A stretch of DNA of 64,000 bases from Planktothrix agardhii NIES-204 (GCA_003609755.1 AP017991.1:3335001-3399000); one strand, 5' to 3'; counted from the first letter of the stretch, positions 45,501-54,331 are shown. The notes: generated by a model from the sequence alone, not told the origin. Made by a program: numbers and translations.

Positions 45501-46942
45501 ACGGTTATCAATCTCCTGAAGAATTAATCCAGAATATAACCAATATTCAAGACCAACTCTATGTTCAACCCCAACGTCGCCAACAGTTTGTTAAACTATT
45601 GGCAGAACAGGGGGCAATTGTTGGTTTTGAATCTCAAATCCGACGCTTAGACGGACAGTTAACTTGGATTTCAGAAAATGCTTTTGCTGTCCGAGATGAA
45701 GCTGGAAACCTACTCCATTATGAAGGAACCGTTGAAGATATTAACGAGCGCAAACAAGCAGAAGCCGCCCTACAAAGGGCAATGGAACAGTTAGAAATTC
45801 GGGTAGAAGAACGCACTGCCGCCCTCCGAGAAGCCAATCATCAATTAGTTCGAGAAGTTGCCGAAAGAACCAGGATTGAAAATGCCTTACGAGAGTCGGA
45901 AGCTGAATTGAGAGCTTTATTTGCTGCGATGACAGATGTAATTACAGTGTTTGATTCAGAAGGAAGATATAAAAAGATTGTCACCACAAATTCAGAGGTT
46001 TTATATAGTCCCACGGAAGAACTACTTGGGAAAACTGTGTTTGAAGTTTTTCCAGCTAGTCATGCCACTTTATTTTATAATCAAATTCAAGAAGTATTAA
46101 ACACAAAGCAAACTTTAAATATTGAATATAGTTTAGTTTCTGCTGAATATAAACCCGGACATCCTGGAACTAATTCATCCCCTTTAAATCCTGGAGATGA
46201 AGTTTGGTTTGCAGCAATGGTGTCTCCCATGCCGGATAATTGTGTGATTTGGGTGGCAAGAAATACAACGGAAAGACGTCGGGTTTTAGAAGCATTACAA
46301 GCCGAACGGGAAAAATCAGAACGGTTATTATTAAATATTCTCCCTCCTTCCATTGCCGAACAATTAAAACAGAATCAGCATTCTATTGCCGAGCGCTTTG
46401 AACAAGCTACGATTATGTTTGCAGATATTGTTGATTTTACCGGATTTTCTGCTCGCATTTCTCCCTCAGAATTAGTCAATTTCCTGAATCAAGTTTTCTC
46501 CGCTTTTGATGAATTAGCCGAAAAACATCATTTAGAAAAAATTAAAACCATTGGAGATTCCTACATGGTGGCGGGCGGTTTACCCACTCCTCGCCATGAC
46601 CACGTGGAAGCGATGGCAGAAATGGCTTTAGATATGCAGGCAGAAATTCGCCGATTTCAAGGACAAATGGGTCAATCTTGTAATTTAAGAATTGGAATTA
46701 ATACCGGGCCAGTGGTGGCGGGTGTAATTGGCACGAAAAAATTTATCTATGATTTATGGGGAGACGCCGTTAATATTGCTTCTCGGATGGAATCCCAAGG
46801 AGAAGTGGGTAAAATCCAAGTTACAGCCACTACTAAAAACCTTTTAAATGGTAAATATGACTTTGAAGAACGGGGTTTAATTGATGTTAAAGGTCGAGGA
46901 GAAATGCTCACCTATTGGTTAACTAAACGCCGATTGGTATAA
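42593..46942 (+). CDS. UrtA-like sensor, multi-PAS adenylate cyclase
   Basis: 1449 residues. Domains in order are an amide/urea ABC-type periplasmic-binding domain (about 4-385, VGLLHSLSGAMA to WLGFNEDN), a coiled coil (about 390-460), four 119-residue tandem PAS units (462-937), a fifth PAS (about 938-1060), a coiled coil, a sixth PAS (about 1095-1225) and a class III cyclase (about 1260-1445). The cyclase keeps metal ligands D1278 and D1322, ATP-selecting K1318 and D1391, and N1394/R1398, so cAMP production is expected. There is no signal peptide or membrane helix, so the binding domain would sense its ligand in the cytosol. Confidence 0.88.
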   Translation: MSGVRVGLLHSLSGAMAYRERPLLETELMTIAQINDQGGVLGQIIEPVIEDGASDCFTFEQKAQKLIQQDGVTTLFGCWTTASRHAVRPVLEAFNAQLWYPASYEGLENCSQIFYTGFCANQQVELTINWLLRNQKTRCYLLGWDQVFSYTLNKLMKVHLKHYGGEVVGEAYLPSSTMDFEAIITRIRQAQPDIIINTLRGDRNLSFYRQFYESGIKASDLPILATSLSESEVQKLQEAAVGHFSCFHYFQSLNTPENHQFVQVFKRFYGEERVINNSMATAHTQIYLWKQAVELAESFDVERVKIAAYGQCFVSPGGLVRLEPNHHVAKVCRIGQVLPNQEFEVLYTSEKLIKPLPWLGFNEDNFNASGIVFELLSEVSQGIERAEQLEQKSIELEATKAQLQQEIETRKQFELALQKANEQLEKKVAERTAALKESNDNLVQEIVQHQRSENALRMATDQLQTVLEAVPGTVSWIDSDLCYIEVNQRLANMLNLPRERFIGQHIGFLGTSSEFQDFVQDLFDSPEIDAYREVRNQVNGEWRHYLIVAQKYNYNRAAFVVGIDITERKQAEESLRNAKNQLQTVLEAVPGTVSWIDSDLCYIEVNQRLANMLNLPRERFVGQHIGFLGTSSEFQDFVQDLFNSPEIDAYREVRNQVNGEWRHYLIVAQKYNHNQAAFVVGIDITDRKQAEESLRNAKNQLQTVLEAVPGTVSWINSDLRYIEVNQRLADMFGMPRETFIDQHIGFLGNHSGFTQFIEDLFNSYAIDAFQEVAFFLHNKLRYYLIVAQKYNDNQAAFVVGIDITERREAEAALRLSQDQLEAVLDVVPGTVSWISSDLRYLGVNRYLASTFDLQPEDFVNQDIGFLKASFEFNDFVRNFFDYPEKDSYQEVMSVIQGKPRNYLIVAHKYNQNQAAFFVGIDITERKQAEEALKQAEANYRSIFENAVEGIFQTTPTGIYLSANPALARIYGYQSPEELIQNITNIQDQLYVQPQRRQQFVKLLAEQGAIVGFESQIRRLDGQLTWISENAFAVRDEAGNLLHYEGTVEDINERKQAEAALQRAMEQLEIRVEERTAALREANHQLVREVAERTRIENALRESEAELRALFAAMTDVITVFDSEGRYKKIVTTNSEVLYSPTEELLGKTVFEVFPASHATLFYNQIQEVLNTKQTLNIEYSLVSAEYKPGHPGTNSSPLNPGDEVWFAAMVSPMPDNCVIWVARNTTERRRVLEALQAEREKSERLLLNILPPSIAEQLKQNQHSIAERFEQATIMFADIVDFTGFSARISPSELVNFLNQVFSAFDELAEKHHLEKIKTIGDSYMVAGGLPTPRHDHVEAMAEMALDMQAEIRRFQGQMGQSCNLRIGINTGPVVAGVIGTKKFIYDLWGDAVNIASRMESQGEVGKIQVTATTKNLLNGKYDFEERGLIDVKGRGEMLTYWLTKRRLV
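43976..45403 (+). repeat. Four 357-bp tandem repeats encoding PAS domains
   Basis: Unit starts at 43976, 44333, 44690 and 45047 are exactly 357 bp (119 codons) apart. Units 1 and 2 are almost identical at DNA level, while units 3 and 4 are diverged. This indicates a recent in-frame duplication on top of older ones. Confidence 0.93.
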
Positions 46943-46992
46943 TATAGCAACCGCTAAGGCAGATTACTCGGCGGTTGAAACCGCCGAAAATT

Positions 46993-47463
46993 TCAATCTT
47001 TTTCCGTATTTCCACCTTTAATCCATCCCGTGCGATCTCTATCAGTCAAAACCCGCACTTTTTGCCATTGTTTATCATCACTTTCTCCCAGGACAACCAC
47101 TTTTTCTTGATAGGCAATCCCACCAATTCGGTTAGCCTCGGTACTGGGAGTATCGCGTAAAATCAAACCGATAGGCTGGGTCACAATCGCCCGATAAGCC
47201 CCTGGTTCAAGCTTTTCTGCTTCGGGAGTTGGGATCGGGGTTGGCGTGACCGCGGCTTGGGGAGTAACGGGCTTTGCTGTTATTTTTGGTTGGGGGTTAT
47301 CATTGGGAAAAGTCGGACGTTCTGGAAGTTCTGATAAACGGGCTGCGAAATATAAAGCTGTAGCGACCGTTGCACCCGCTAAAATTAAAATTGCCAGAAA
47401 AAAACCAACAATAAATTTAAAAACACCATAAAGATTCATAGTTTTGGGAATAGTTCTATACAT
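46993..47463 (-). CDS. Membrane-anchored SH3b-domain protein
   Basis: 156 residues. One transmembrane helix spans about 13-40, a Pro/Thr/Ala-rich linker about 48-85, and a bacterial SH3 domain about 88-150 (IGLILRDTPSTEANRIGGI, then WQKVRVLTDRDRTGWIKG). SH3b domains bind cell-wall peptides or proteins. An extracytoplasmic role at the peptidoglycan is inferred. Its start is 38 bp past the end of the Ycf46-like gene, so it may be the last gene of that run. Confidence 0.75.
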   Translation of the reverse strand: MYRTIPKTMNLYGVFKFIVGFFLAILILAGATVATALYFAARLSELPERPTFPNDNPQPKITAKPVTPQAAVTPTPIPTPEAEKLEPGAYRAIVTQPIGLILRDTPSTEANRIGGIAYQEKVVVLGESDDKQWQKVRVLTDRDRTGWIKGGNTEKD

Positions 47464-47501
47464 AGGTTTTAAACCCCGATCTAAAGATACCTACTATACC
47501 A

Positions 47502-49013
47502 TTAACCGGATAAGCGACGATTTAAACTACCCTGTCGAGAAGCTAAACGGGCTTTCCCGGCCCCCGCCCAATTTTGCAGAAACTCAATTTGTTCTTTAGC
47601 AGTTTTGGCTAAGGGGACAATTTGACTCGCTGCTTCTAAAATATCATCGGTGACGAAATCTCGGTTTTGACTAAAGCCAATGTGCATCGCTTCAATTAAA
47701 GTTTGTTCAATTTCTGCCCCAGAAAAATCCGGGGTTTCATAGGCTAATCGTTCTATATCATAGTTTCTAATATTTTGGGGACGTAGTTTTGATAAATGCA
47801 CTTCAAAAATGGCTTTTCGTTCTTCTTGATAGGGTAATCCCACAAAGAAAATTTCATCAAATCGTCCCTTTCTTAACATTTCCGGGGGCAAAGATTGAAT
47901 ATTATTGGCCGTTGCGACCACAAAAACCGGGGAGGTTTTTTCGGCTAACCAAGTAATAAATGTCCCAAATACCCGATTACTGGTTCCTGAATCTCCTCTA
48001 CCATCTAATCCCGAAAAGGCTTTATCAATTTCATCAATCCATAACACACAAGGCGCTAGGGCTTCTGCTAATTGAATCATTTGTCGGGTGCGAGATTCCG
48101 ATTCTCCAACCAGTCCCGCAAATAAACGCCCCACATCTAATCTTAATAATGGTAAATGCCAATGATGGGCGATCGCTTTTGCCGTTAAGGATTTTCCTGT
48201 TCCTTGGATTCCTACTAATAATAACCCTCTGGGATAGGGTAAACCATATTGTCTCGCCCGTTCTGAAAAGGCACTTCCCCGGAGTAATAACCAATCTTTT
48301 AAATTATCTAAACCCCCAATATCCGAGATATTTTCCTGGGCAGAATAAAAGTCTAAAATTTGAGTTTGACGAATGGTTTGGCGTTTTTCTTCTAATATTA
48401 ATTCAATATCATCCTCTTGTAATTGTCCATGGGTGGCGATCGCCTTTGCTAAAATTCGGCGAATCCTTTCCATCGAAAGTCCTTGACAGGAACGCACCAT
48501 TTCATCTAATAAACGAGGATCTAAAGGCTGTCCTGTTGTGATTAATAATCGTTCAACTTCCGTCTTAATTTCTATTAGATTGGGTAAGGGAAATTCTAAA
48601 ACCGTTAAGACTTCACTCAAGTCCGAGGGAATCGCAATTTGGGGAGAAATAATTACTAAATTCTTAGGTTGAGACTTTAATTTTTTGGCTAAATTTCTTA
48701 ATTTCCGCGAAATTGCAATATCTTCTAAAAATCTATGAAAGTCCCTTAGAATAAAGACAGCAGGCATCGCCTCTGGTAATTTTTCTACAAATTCTAAGGC
48801 CTGTAACGGATTGCGTTTTCCGGCTCCTAAATCATTAGGATTTCCCTGCTGATATCCTTCCACAAAATCCCAGACATAAACCCCACGGTTGCCTTGATCT
48901 TTTGCCGCCTGTTTAATTACAGTTTCGACTCGTTCTTCTTCTAAAGTCGGAATATAAATAATAGCGTAGCGCGATCGCAATAATAACTTCAATTCCTCAT
49001 TGAATTTACTCAT
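47502..49013 (-). CDS. ycf46: Ycf46-like AAA ATPase
   Basis: 503 residues. An N-terminal region (1-215) starting MSKFNEELKLLLRSRYAIIYI has a degenerate nucleotide-binding fold. The AAA domain follows, with Walker A GIQGTGKSLTAKAIA near 267, Walker B CVLWIDEIDKAF and an arginine-finger region RKGRFDEIFFVGLP. Algal plastids encode the same protein as Ycf46, linked to CO2-response and photosynthetic acclimation. In this window it ends the rpmH-yidC run, on the same strand as yceD, 86 bp away. Confidence 0.85.
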   Translation of the reverse strand: MSKFNEELKLLLRSRYAIIYIPTLEEERVETVIKQAAKDQGNRGVYVWDFVEGYQQGNPNDLGAGKRNPLQALEFVEKLPEAMPAVFILRDFHRFLEDIAISRKLRNLAKKLKSQPKNLVIISPQIAIPSDLSEVLTVLEFPLPNLIEIKTEVERLLITTGQPLDPRLLDEMVRSCQGLSMERIRRILAKAIATHGQLQEDDIELILEEKRQTIRQTQILDFYSAQENISDIGGLDNLKDWLLLRGSAFSERARQYGLPYPRGLLLVGIQGTGKSLTAKAIAHHWHLPLLRLDVGRLFAGLVGESESRTRQMIQLAEALAPCVLWIDEIDKAFSGLDGRGDSGTSNRVFGTFITWLAEKTSPVFVVATANNIQSLPPEMLRKGRFDEIFFVGLPYQEERKAIFEVHLSKLRPQNIRNYDIERLAYETPDFSGAEIEQTLIEAMHIGFSQNRDFVTDDILEAASQIVPLAKTAKEQIEFLQNWAGAGKARLASRQGSLNRRLSG

Positions 49014-49099
49014 AGAAAGTGGGAGCAGGGGGAGGTAGGGGGGCAGGGGGAGCGTCCTCGCTCGCTGACTATCAAATGTTAACTATCAACACCTCTTAA

Positions 49100-49600
49100 T
49101 TATTGTAGATTTTGCTTCAAAGATTGTAATGAAGCCCAACGTTGATCAACAATAGGCCCGGATTCGGTTGATATCGGTTGGGGAAGTTCACAGGGCCCCT
49201 CACAGAGTTGGCGTAGGGGTAGGGCTAAACACAATTGTTGATAGAGCCAATCCCCAAGTAAAAAATGACCTTGGGGATGCAGACTTTCCACAGGTTCATC
49301 TAAAGAAATTTCTACTTCAGCTTTAGAAGCATCGACTTTATCTACCGAAGCCATCAACCAAATTAATTCAGAAGTATCGACCTTTAACCGATGGTTATAT
49401 TGTTTTAAACATCGGTCACAGGTCAGGGTAACAATAGTTTCCGCCTGAACCACCGCCTCGATATAAGTGGTTTTGTGACTGACCCGCATCCGACCTCGAA
49501 CCGGAGTTAGAGTTTCTAAGTCGGGGAAAAACTCTTGAAACTCAAATTCTAAAGATCGGTTTTGTGTCCTAAGTAAATCTGGGATATAGATGGAGTCCAT
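49100..49600 (-). CDS. yceD: YceD/DUF177 family protein
   Basis: 166 residues from the ATG at 49600 (MDSIYIPDLLRTQNRSLEF), which fits the family better than a start 14 codons upstream. A central CDRC pair (VTLTCDRCLKQYNH) and a second pair, CEGPC, match the family's metal-like cysteines. In plants and E. coli, relatives support 23S rRNA accumulation. It lies in a ribosome- and membrane-biogenesis run, between khpB and the Ycf46-like gene. Confidence 0.85.
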   Translation of the reverse strand: MDSIYIPDLLRTQNRSLEFEFQEFFPDLETLTPVRGRMRVSHKTTYIEAVVQAETIVTLTCDRCLKQYNHRLKVDTSELIWLMASVDKVDASKAEVEISLDEPVESLHPQGHFLLGDWLYQQLCLALPLRQLCEGPCELPQPISTESGPIVDQRWASLQSLKQNLQ

Positions 49601-49654
49601 AATTATTTTCCCACCTGCGGTACAATAAGCAAGGCTAAACAAAGTTTTCGGTGT

Positions 49655-50131
49655 CTAGCCTTTTATTTTAACCACCAAACGACGATCGGGTTCCTGTCCC
49701 CGACTATAGGTTTCTAAATCATCGCTTTCTTCGAGAAAAGAATGAATCAGACGTCTTTCTGCCGAAGACAGGGATTTAATTTCCACCTCTCCCCCGGTCT
49801 CTCGGACACGACTGGCCGCATGGTCAGCTAAAGCCCGCAATTCCAAATGACGTTGAGTTCGATATCCGTTGAGTTCTACGGTGTAAGAGGTGCGATTTTC
49901 GTCCTCTTTGCCCAGGTTATGAATGGCGTTGAGTAAATATTGAATCGCATCTAAAACTTCCCCGTCCTGACCGATTAAAGTTGCCACCTGTTCGGGGGTG
50001 AGATTAACTTGATCAATGGTTAACCAACAGGAATCCGCTTCTAAACTAGGTTTTACCTGGGAGGGAACCGCCCCTAATTTGAGCAATTCCTCCAACCATT
50101 CTTGGCCCTGTTGTATATCGCTATTATTCAT
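49655..50131 (-). CDS. khpB: KhpB (Jag) RNA-binding protein
   Basis: 158 residues: an N-terminal linker, a KH-like domain (about 50-90, with LIGQDGEVLDAIQYLLN as the GxxG region) and a C-terminal R3H domain (about 95-155; ERRLIHSFLEESDDLETYS). The Jag-N domain of Firmicutes is absent, as usual in cyanobacteria. It forms an RNA-binding partner of KhpA in other bacteria. It is separated from the yidC stop by 2 bp, the classic yidC-jag coupling. Confidence 0.92.
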   Translation of the reverse strand: MNNSDIQQGQEWLEELLKLGAVPSQVKPSLEADSCWLTIDQVNLTPEQVATLIGQDGEVLDAIQYLLNAIHNLGKEDENRTSYTVELNGYRTQRHLELRALADHAASRVRETGGEVEIKSLSSAERRLIHSFLEESDDLETYSRGQEPDRRLVVKIKG

Positions 50132-50133
50132 TT

Positions 50134-51291
50134 CTACGACTGCGCCTTTTTCTTAGAACGTCCCGGCTCAAAGGGTAATGCTTCTCTTTCCCCATCAACC
50201 GTTGCTAATTTAGCGGTTTTACTGGATTCTTCCACAATTTTTTGCAAGTGTTCGGGTAGAGGTTCCCGGGACAAAATAAATGCTTGAACCGTTTGGAAGA
50301 TATTCGCAATCAGCATATACAGCAACACACCCGCCGGAAGGGGAAAGAAGAAAAACATCCCACTAAACAGCACAGGTGTAATTTTATTAACAGTATCCTG
50401 CTGAGGATTACCACTACTAGAACCTTGTCCCGATAAAACTTGGTTGAGATATAAAGATACCCCAAAAGCCAGAATCATCCCGACAATATCCCAGTGAATC
50501 GTACCATCGGGATCAACGGCCCCGACTCGACCCAAAGCATCAATAAACAGAAATCCTTTATCCGAAGCTAATCCCCTCAGACCCACTTGAATCGTGGCAT
50601 CTCCAGGTGCTAAGGCCAGGATTTGACCGTTTTCACCGACTTGGATCTTATCTTCCCCTTTCAGAATTTTCCAGGTGGGGATTAGGTTTACTTCGGGATA
50701 TTTTTCCAATTCCGATTTTAAGGGTTTACCGTCAACGGTTTGGAGTTCTACCTTTACCTTTTCATTCAGCCCTAAACGATTACCACCGGGAATCATCGCG
50801 ACAACGGAGGTGTGAATTCCATCGGCGAAATAATAGTTTTGAGCTTTAGTAGCGTAGGCTTGGGGCTGAACCTGTTCAATTTGTGCTTGGGGTAAAATCT
50901 GTAGGTCTATGCTGTAGTTGACATCAGAAAAGGGTGAACCCCGCAAAGTAGCAAACAGAGCAAAAAGAATCGGCATTTGAATCAGAAGCGGGAAACATCC
51001 AGCTAAGGGATTTCCCAGTTCTTTGTAGACTCTGCTCATTTCTTCCCGTTGTTTCACCGGGTCATCTTTATGCTGTTGTTGGATTTGATCAACCCGTTCT
51101 TTCATCAACGGTTGGGTGACTTTCATTCGCCGCATATTGCGAATTGAACCCGCATTCAAGGGGTAAAGCGCGAAGCGAACCACTAAGGTTAACGCTACAA
51201 TTGCTAAACCATAACTAGGCACGATCCCGTAGAAAAAATCTAGGATCGGCAACATCAAATTATTGGAAAGAAACCCGATACCAAAGTCCAT
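50134..51291 (-). CDS. yidC: Membrane protein insertase YidC/Oxa1/Alb3
   Basis: 385 residues, five expected transmembrane helices. The first is at about 12-37, a coiled-coil loop [20 protein letters not shown] follows, then the helix [20 protein letters not shown]. Between the second and third helices is a soluble insert of about 110 residues (130-245) whose end, [19 protein letters not shown], looks like a bacterial Ig-like 2 fold. The late helices are [19 protein letters not shown] and neighbours. It inserts and folds thylakoid and plasma-membrane proteins, including photosystem subunits. Confidence 0.93.
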   Translation of the reverse strand: MDFGIGFLSNNLMLPILDFFYGIVPSYGLAIVALTLVVRFALYPLNAGSIRNMRRMKVTQPLMKERVDQIQQQHKDDPVKQREEMSRVYKELGNPLAGCFPLLIQMPILFALFATLRGSPFSDVNYSIDLQILPQAQIEQVQPQAYATKAQNYYFADGIHTSVVAMIPGGNRLGLNEKVKVELQTVDGKPLKSELEKYPEVNLIPTWKILKGEDKIQVGENGQILALAPGDATIQVGLRGLASDKGFLFIDALGRVGAVDPDGTIHWDIVGMILAFGVSLYLNQVLSGQGSSSGNPQQDTVNKITPVLFSGMFFFFPLPAGVLLYMLIANIFQTVQAFILSREPLPEHLQKIVEESSKTAKLATVDGEREALPFEPGRSKKKAQS

Positions 51292-51436
51292 TCTTTTGAG
51301 TTTATTGAACTGCTTGCGTCAAATTTATATAATTTTAAGAACCATTAGCCGACGCTGGATTCGTGGGTTGGCGACAACCCATACCATTCGTCAGGCTTCA
51401 GGCTCAACACCGAAAAAACTGCATCCTTTTCCCAGA

Positions 51437-51829
51437 TTATCGGCTGGTTATCGCACTGGCTTTTTGAGCCTGGGGTGAGATTTTATCGAGGATAAAGTCA
51501 TAGGCTTCTCGAAATCGAGGAACGGCCCGCAGTTCCAGACGAGACCCATTTTTCAGGGTGACAACCATATCCCCCCAAGTCCCGAGTCCTCTGGGAACCT
51601 TCACGATTTTGATAATTTCTGAATAGACAATATCGGTACGATCCTGTCCCATCCATCCACCGATCACAGATATCCGGCGGTTCGTGATCCGATAGCGCAG
51701 CCATAATGCCCGCACAATTGCCCCAATCGCCAGAGGGATACCAATAACCGTCAGTCCTATTAATAGATTGATAATCAGGTCGCCGATCGCCGGGCCTCCC
51801 TCATAAAAACTTTCCTCCCGTATACCCAT
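51437..51829 (-). CDS. Bacterial PH-domain membrane protein
   Basis: 130 residues. Two adjacent membrane helices (about 16-45) are followed by a bacterial Pleckstrin-like domain: RYRITNRRISVIGG, then DIVYSEIIKIVKVPRGLGTW and GSRLELRAVPRF. Function is unknown, but the gene is a constant member of the cyanobacterial rnpA-yidC interval. Its ATG lies 29 bp inside the 3' end of rnpA in another frame. Confidence 0.85.
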   Translation of the reverse strand: MGIREESFYEGGPAIGDLIINLLIGLTVIGIPLAIGAIVRALWLRYRITNRRISVIGGWMGQDRTDIVYSEIIKIVKVPRGLGTWGDMVVTLKNGSRLELRAVPRFREAYDFILDKISPQAQKASAITSR

Positions 51830-52205
51830 TTAAAACCTCTGCTTCTACCAACAACTTTTCTAATTCTTGCAGAATTTCTGAATAATTGCACTGATCGGCC
51901 GTTGGTTTAACAACGATCACAACGTCCCAACCCGGTGATATCAAGGGTAAAAACTGATGCCAAACTGCTCTAATTTGACGTTTGATCCGATTCCGAACCA
52001 CAGCCCGTTTACTTACTTTTTGACTAATGGAAATCCCCATCCTAGTCGGCTGAACACAGGACGAGTCGGTTAAATTCCGTTCTGTTCTATGGGGTTGACC
52101 TCGTAAGGCCCTCAAGGTTAAATGAGGGGTTTTGCGATGCAGTCCTTTGCTATAGACGGCTTTGAAGTCTTTGGGATGTCGGAGTCGATTGATTTTCGGT
52201 AACAT
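51801..52205 (-). CDS. rnpA: Ribonuclease P protein component
   Basis: 134 residues. MLPKINRLRHPKDFKAVYSKG is a typical start, and the conserved RNR motif is in SKRAVVRNRIKRQIRAVW. It assists the catalytic RNA in 5' maturation of tRNA. The C-terminus is extended by about 15 residues that overlap the next gene. It follows rpmH by 109 bp. Confidence 0.96.
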   Translation of the reverse strand: MLPKINRLRHPKDFKAVYSKGLHRKTPHLTLRALRGQPHRTERNLTDSSCVQPTRMGISISQKVSKRAVVRNRIKRQIRAVWHQFLPLISPGWDVVIVVKPTADQCNYSEILQELEKLLVEAEVLNGYTGGKFL

Positions 52206-52314
52206 TAATTAGGTACTGCTACCCACAAATTCAAAATTCCCTTTAGCTTGATCATCAGGATGGCAATGAGTTCGTGGGAATAGCAATAGGTTTTCTTGAA
52301 TTGGGATCAAGGAT

Positions 52315-52452
52315 TTAAAACGTTAAACGCGCCCGTCCTTTCTTGCGACGAGCTTTGATAACTGCTTGACCGTTTTTTGTCCGCATTCGTACTCTGAAGC
52401 CAGAAACTCTTTTCTTTTTGCGGTTCGTTCCTTGCAGGGTTTGTTGAGCCAT
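52315..52452 (-). CDS. rpmH: 50S ribosomal protein L34
   Basis: A 45-residue, very basic protein: starts [19 protein letters not shown], continues [20 protein letters not shown] and ends RARLTF, the L34 pattern. AGG lies just before the ATG. It heads the rpmH-rnpA run in the usual order. Confidence 0.97.
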   Translation of the reverse strand: MAQQTLQGTNRKKKRVSGFRVRMRTKNGQAVIKARRKKGRARLTF

Positions 52453-52568
52453 TACTTACCTCCGGTGCCTTTTTGTTAATTTGTTAATTAAAAGTCACAA
52501 TTTTTCAGTGTACCACAATTGTTGGACTTTAGGCGCGGGGTGCAAAAAGCTTCTCCACAACTACAATA

Positions 52569-53078
52569 TTAATCAATACTCAAAACCCAAGTTCCCACAT
52601 AACGCAACATCGGCACATCTCCGGGGGTGCGAATATTGGCATTAAAGTTGAAAACGCCCCCAAAGGTGGGATTTTTGACGTTAGAGAGAACGATTTCTAC
52701 CTTAGTCCCCGCCGGAATCGGTTCTTGGGGATAAATTTGGATAATATGGTTCTCTTTATCCCAAATCACGTCTTCTAAGGGAATCGGCTTATCTTTAATG
52801 CGAATTTGTACTGATTTAGGATCAATTTTGCCTTTATAGTATTTGGGATAGGTGATGGAAATTTCGGCGATCGCTAAATTCAACTTATCAGCCGGAAGTC
52901 TTAATTTATAACGATCCCATTCTCCCGACCGTCCGCTTTGGAGAAAATAATTTAAGATGTTGGCCTTGTCGGGGCCACTCAACAGGGTCATCCCTGGTAA
53001 ACCTTGGGCTTGGGTGATTTTAGCTAAACTTGTCAGGGCTAAACCCGTTATTAATAATGCAGAAAATAGTTGTCGCAT
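52569..53078 (-). CDS. DUF2808 exported protein
   Basis: 169 residues with a signal peptide ending near residue 24 (LTSLAKITQAQG). The mature region, beta-rich, contains YKLRLPADKLNLAIAEISIT and VQIRIKDKPIPLEDVIWD, hallmarks of the cyanobacterial DUF2808 family. It is probably periplasmic or cell-surface. No partner is obvious; 116 bp separate it from rpmH, and a different gene family lies on the other side. Confidence 0.82.
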   Translation of the reverse strand: MRQLFSALLITGLALTSLAKITQAQGLPGMTLLSGPDKANILNYFLQSGRSGEWDRYKLRLPADKLNLAIAEISITYPKYYKGKIDPKSVQIRIKDKPIPLEDVIWDKENHIIQIYPQEPIPAGTKVEIVLSNVKNPTFGGVFNFNANIRTPGDVPMLRYVGTWVLSID

Positions 53079-53225
53079 ATCGGCTCCTGTAAAAAAGTTA
53101 AATTTTGTTTAAATTTTAACAACTATATCAAATATAGGTTAAAGGATTAAGAATCTACATCGACCAAATACGCGGGGAATTGTAACATTTTTTGGGTTTT
53201 TGTGCAACAATTATTATAAGCTCTA

Positions 53226-53876
53226 TTATTCTATCCTTTCGCGTACCCATTTACGAAATGCTCTCAAGGCTACACTCGTCCCCTTTATCCGACTCATTTC
53301 TACAAACTGAGAAATTACTTCTATGACTGGAAAATTGGCAAAAATTGGGCTGGTTTGAGACTTAATATATTCTCCATTTCGCAGAACATAAATTTGCAAT
53401 TGATCATTTTCATAGCGCCACAGTTCTGTAACACCGAGCGCTTGATAAGCACTTAACTGAGTTTTAGAGGTAACATCAACTTCAATGGCTAAATCTGGGG
53501 GTGGGTCAACCGTTAAATCTAACCGTTTTTTCCCAATCATCGCTTGATAATTTTGAATATAAAAACAATTATCCGGTTCAATTCCAGCCGCCATTCCTTG
53601 ACGTTTAAATGTTGTTGATCCAAAACACTCCCGTTCCATTTCTAGTTCTTCTAGCAGAATTTTTACCATATCCCCAATAATTTCTTTATTAAATTCATGT
53701 TCTGGTAAAGGCATCCTAATCTCCAAAATTCCTTGAAAATAAGCCACTCGCGCCCCCCGATGTTCGCCCAATTCCGCTAAAATCGCCTCAAAATCTTGCC
53801 AGCTTACATCCAGAAATAGCACACGCTGTCCAGGGGGAACGCTGAGTTGCTTGAATTGCAGTGTCACCATCACCAT
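53226..53876 (-). CDS. Uma2-family PD-(D/E)XK nuclease-like protein
   Basis: 216 residues of the Uma2 family, very abundant in cyanobacteria. The fold's active-site residues are present: IEPDNCFYI (Asp) and PPDLAIEVDVTSKT, giving the D...ExD/E pattern. Many of these genes act as parts of mobile or defence-like gene pools, but a defined activity is lacking. It has no partner gene beside it. Confidence 0.85.
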   Translation of the reverse strand: MVMVTLQFKQLSVPPGQRVLFLDVSWQDFEAILAELGEHRGARVAYFQGILEIRMPLPEHEFNKEIIGDMVKILLEELEMERECFGSTTFKRQGMAAGIEPDNCFYIQNYQAMIGKKRLDLTVDPPPDLAIEVDVTSKTQLSAYQALGVTELWRYENDQLQIYVLRNGEYIKSQTSPIFANFPVIEVISQFVEMSRIKGTSVALRAFRKWVRERIE

Positions 53877-53936
53877 TACCCTTTTCTAAGAGTTACTTTT
53901 AGTTTAATACAATTCAAAATAAAAATTTTATCCTTG

Positions 53937-53980
53937 TTCCCTGGTTCTACCAGGGAATGCAATTAGGCAGGCTCTGCCTC
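53937..53980. repeat. Double hairpin repeat in a 425-bp gene-free stretch
   Basis: TTCCCTGGTTCTACCAGGGAA (8-bp stem) is followed by AGGCAGGCTCTGCCT (6-bp stem). The remainder of 53877-54301 is AT-rich and contains one copy of the 55-bp duplicate described at 54191. Confidence 0.75.
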
Positions 53981-54190
53981 CTCTTATATTAACAGCAAGT
54001 AGGGTCTTTTATTCCCTATTTTTTTAACGGGACATAACTAATAATATCTTGATATTCATTTTATGGGCATTCTTGACTCACCTTAACCGCTTCCTGTTCG
54101 TTAAAGTTTATAGTTGTTTAGGATGACCTGTTTTAGCTTGCAAGTGGGTGTTAATCATCATTATAACAATTTATTAAAACAACTGATTGC

Positions 54191-54245
54191 AGTGAAGCGA
54201 TCGCTTAAACAAAAAAACAAGGAAGGGTTAAACAGATGTTATTAA
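54191..54245 (+). repeat. Direct repeat copy 1 (second copy 54951-55005)
   Basis: AGTGAAGCGATCGCTTAAAC and the following 35 bp recur with few changes at 54951. Both copies contain an A7 run and end in a short open frame start (ATGTTATTA or ATGTCATCA), so they look like the 5' ends of one gene family. Confidence 0.8.
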
Positions 54246-54331
54246 TACCCAGTGTTAAGCAAGAGTTATTAAATTTAATAGAACAGTTACCTGCTAATTC
54301 TTTATCTAACAGGGGCAAGATTTTCGGCTAA
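54236..54331 (+). pseudogene. Truncated small gene, 5' end only
   Basis: ATG at 54236 opens MLLIPSVKQELLNLIEQLPA and a few more codons before running antisense through the end of brnA and stopping. It resembles the start of a small antitoxin-like protein, but the family cannot be fixed. At 54996 the second copy of the repeat gives only five codons. Confidence 0.35.

Noticed and set aside
47960-48541. 193-codon plus-strand frame inside the Ycf46-like gene
   Set aside because: Antisense of the conserved AAA domain; low-complexity hydrophobic translation without known motifs.
51801-52452. Chromosome origin near rpmH-rnpA
   Set aside because: In many bacteria this pair marks oriC, but no dnaA, dnaN or DnaA-box cluster is visible here and cyanobacteria do not keep this arrangement.
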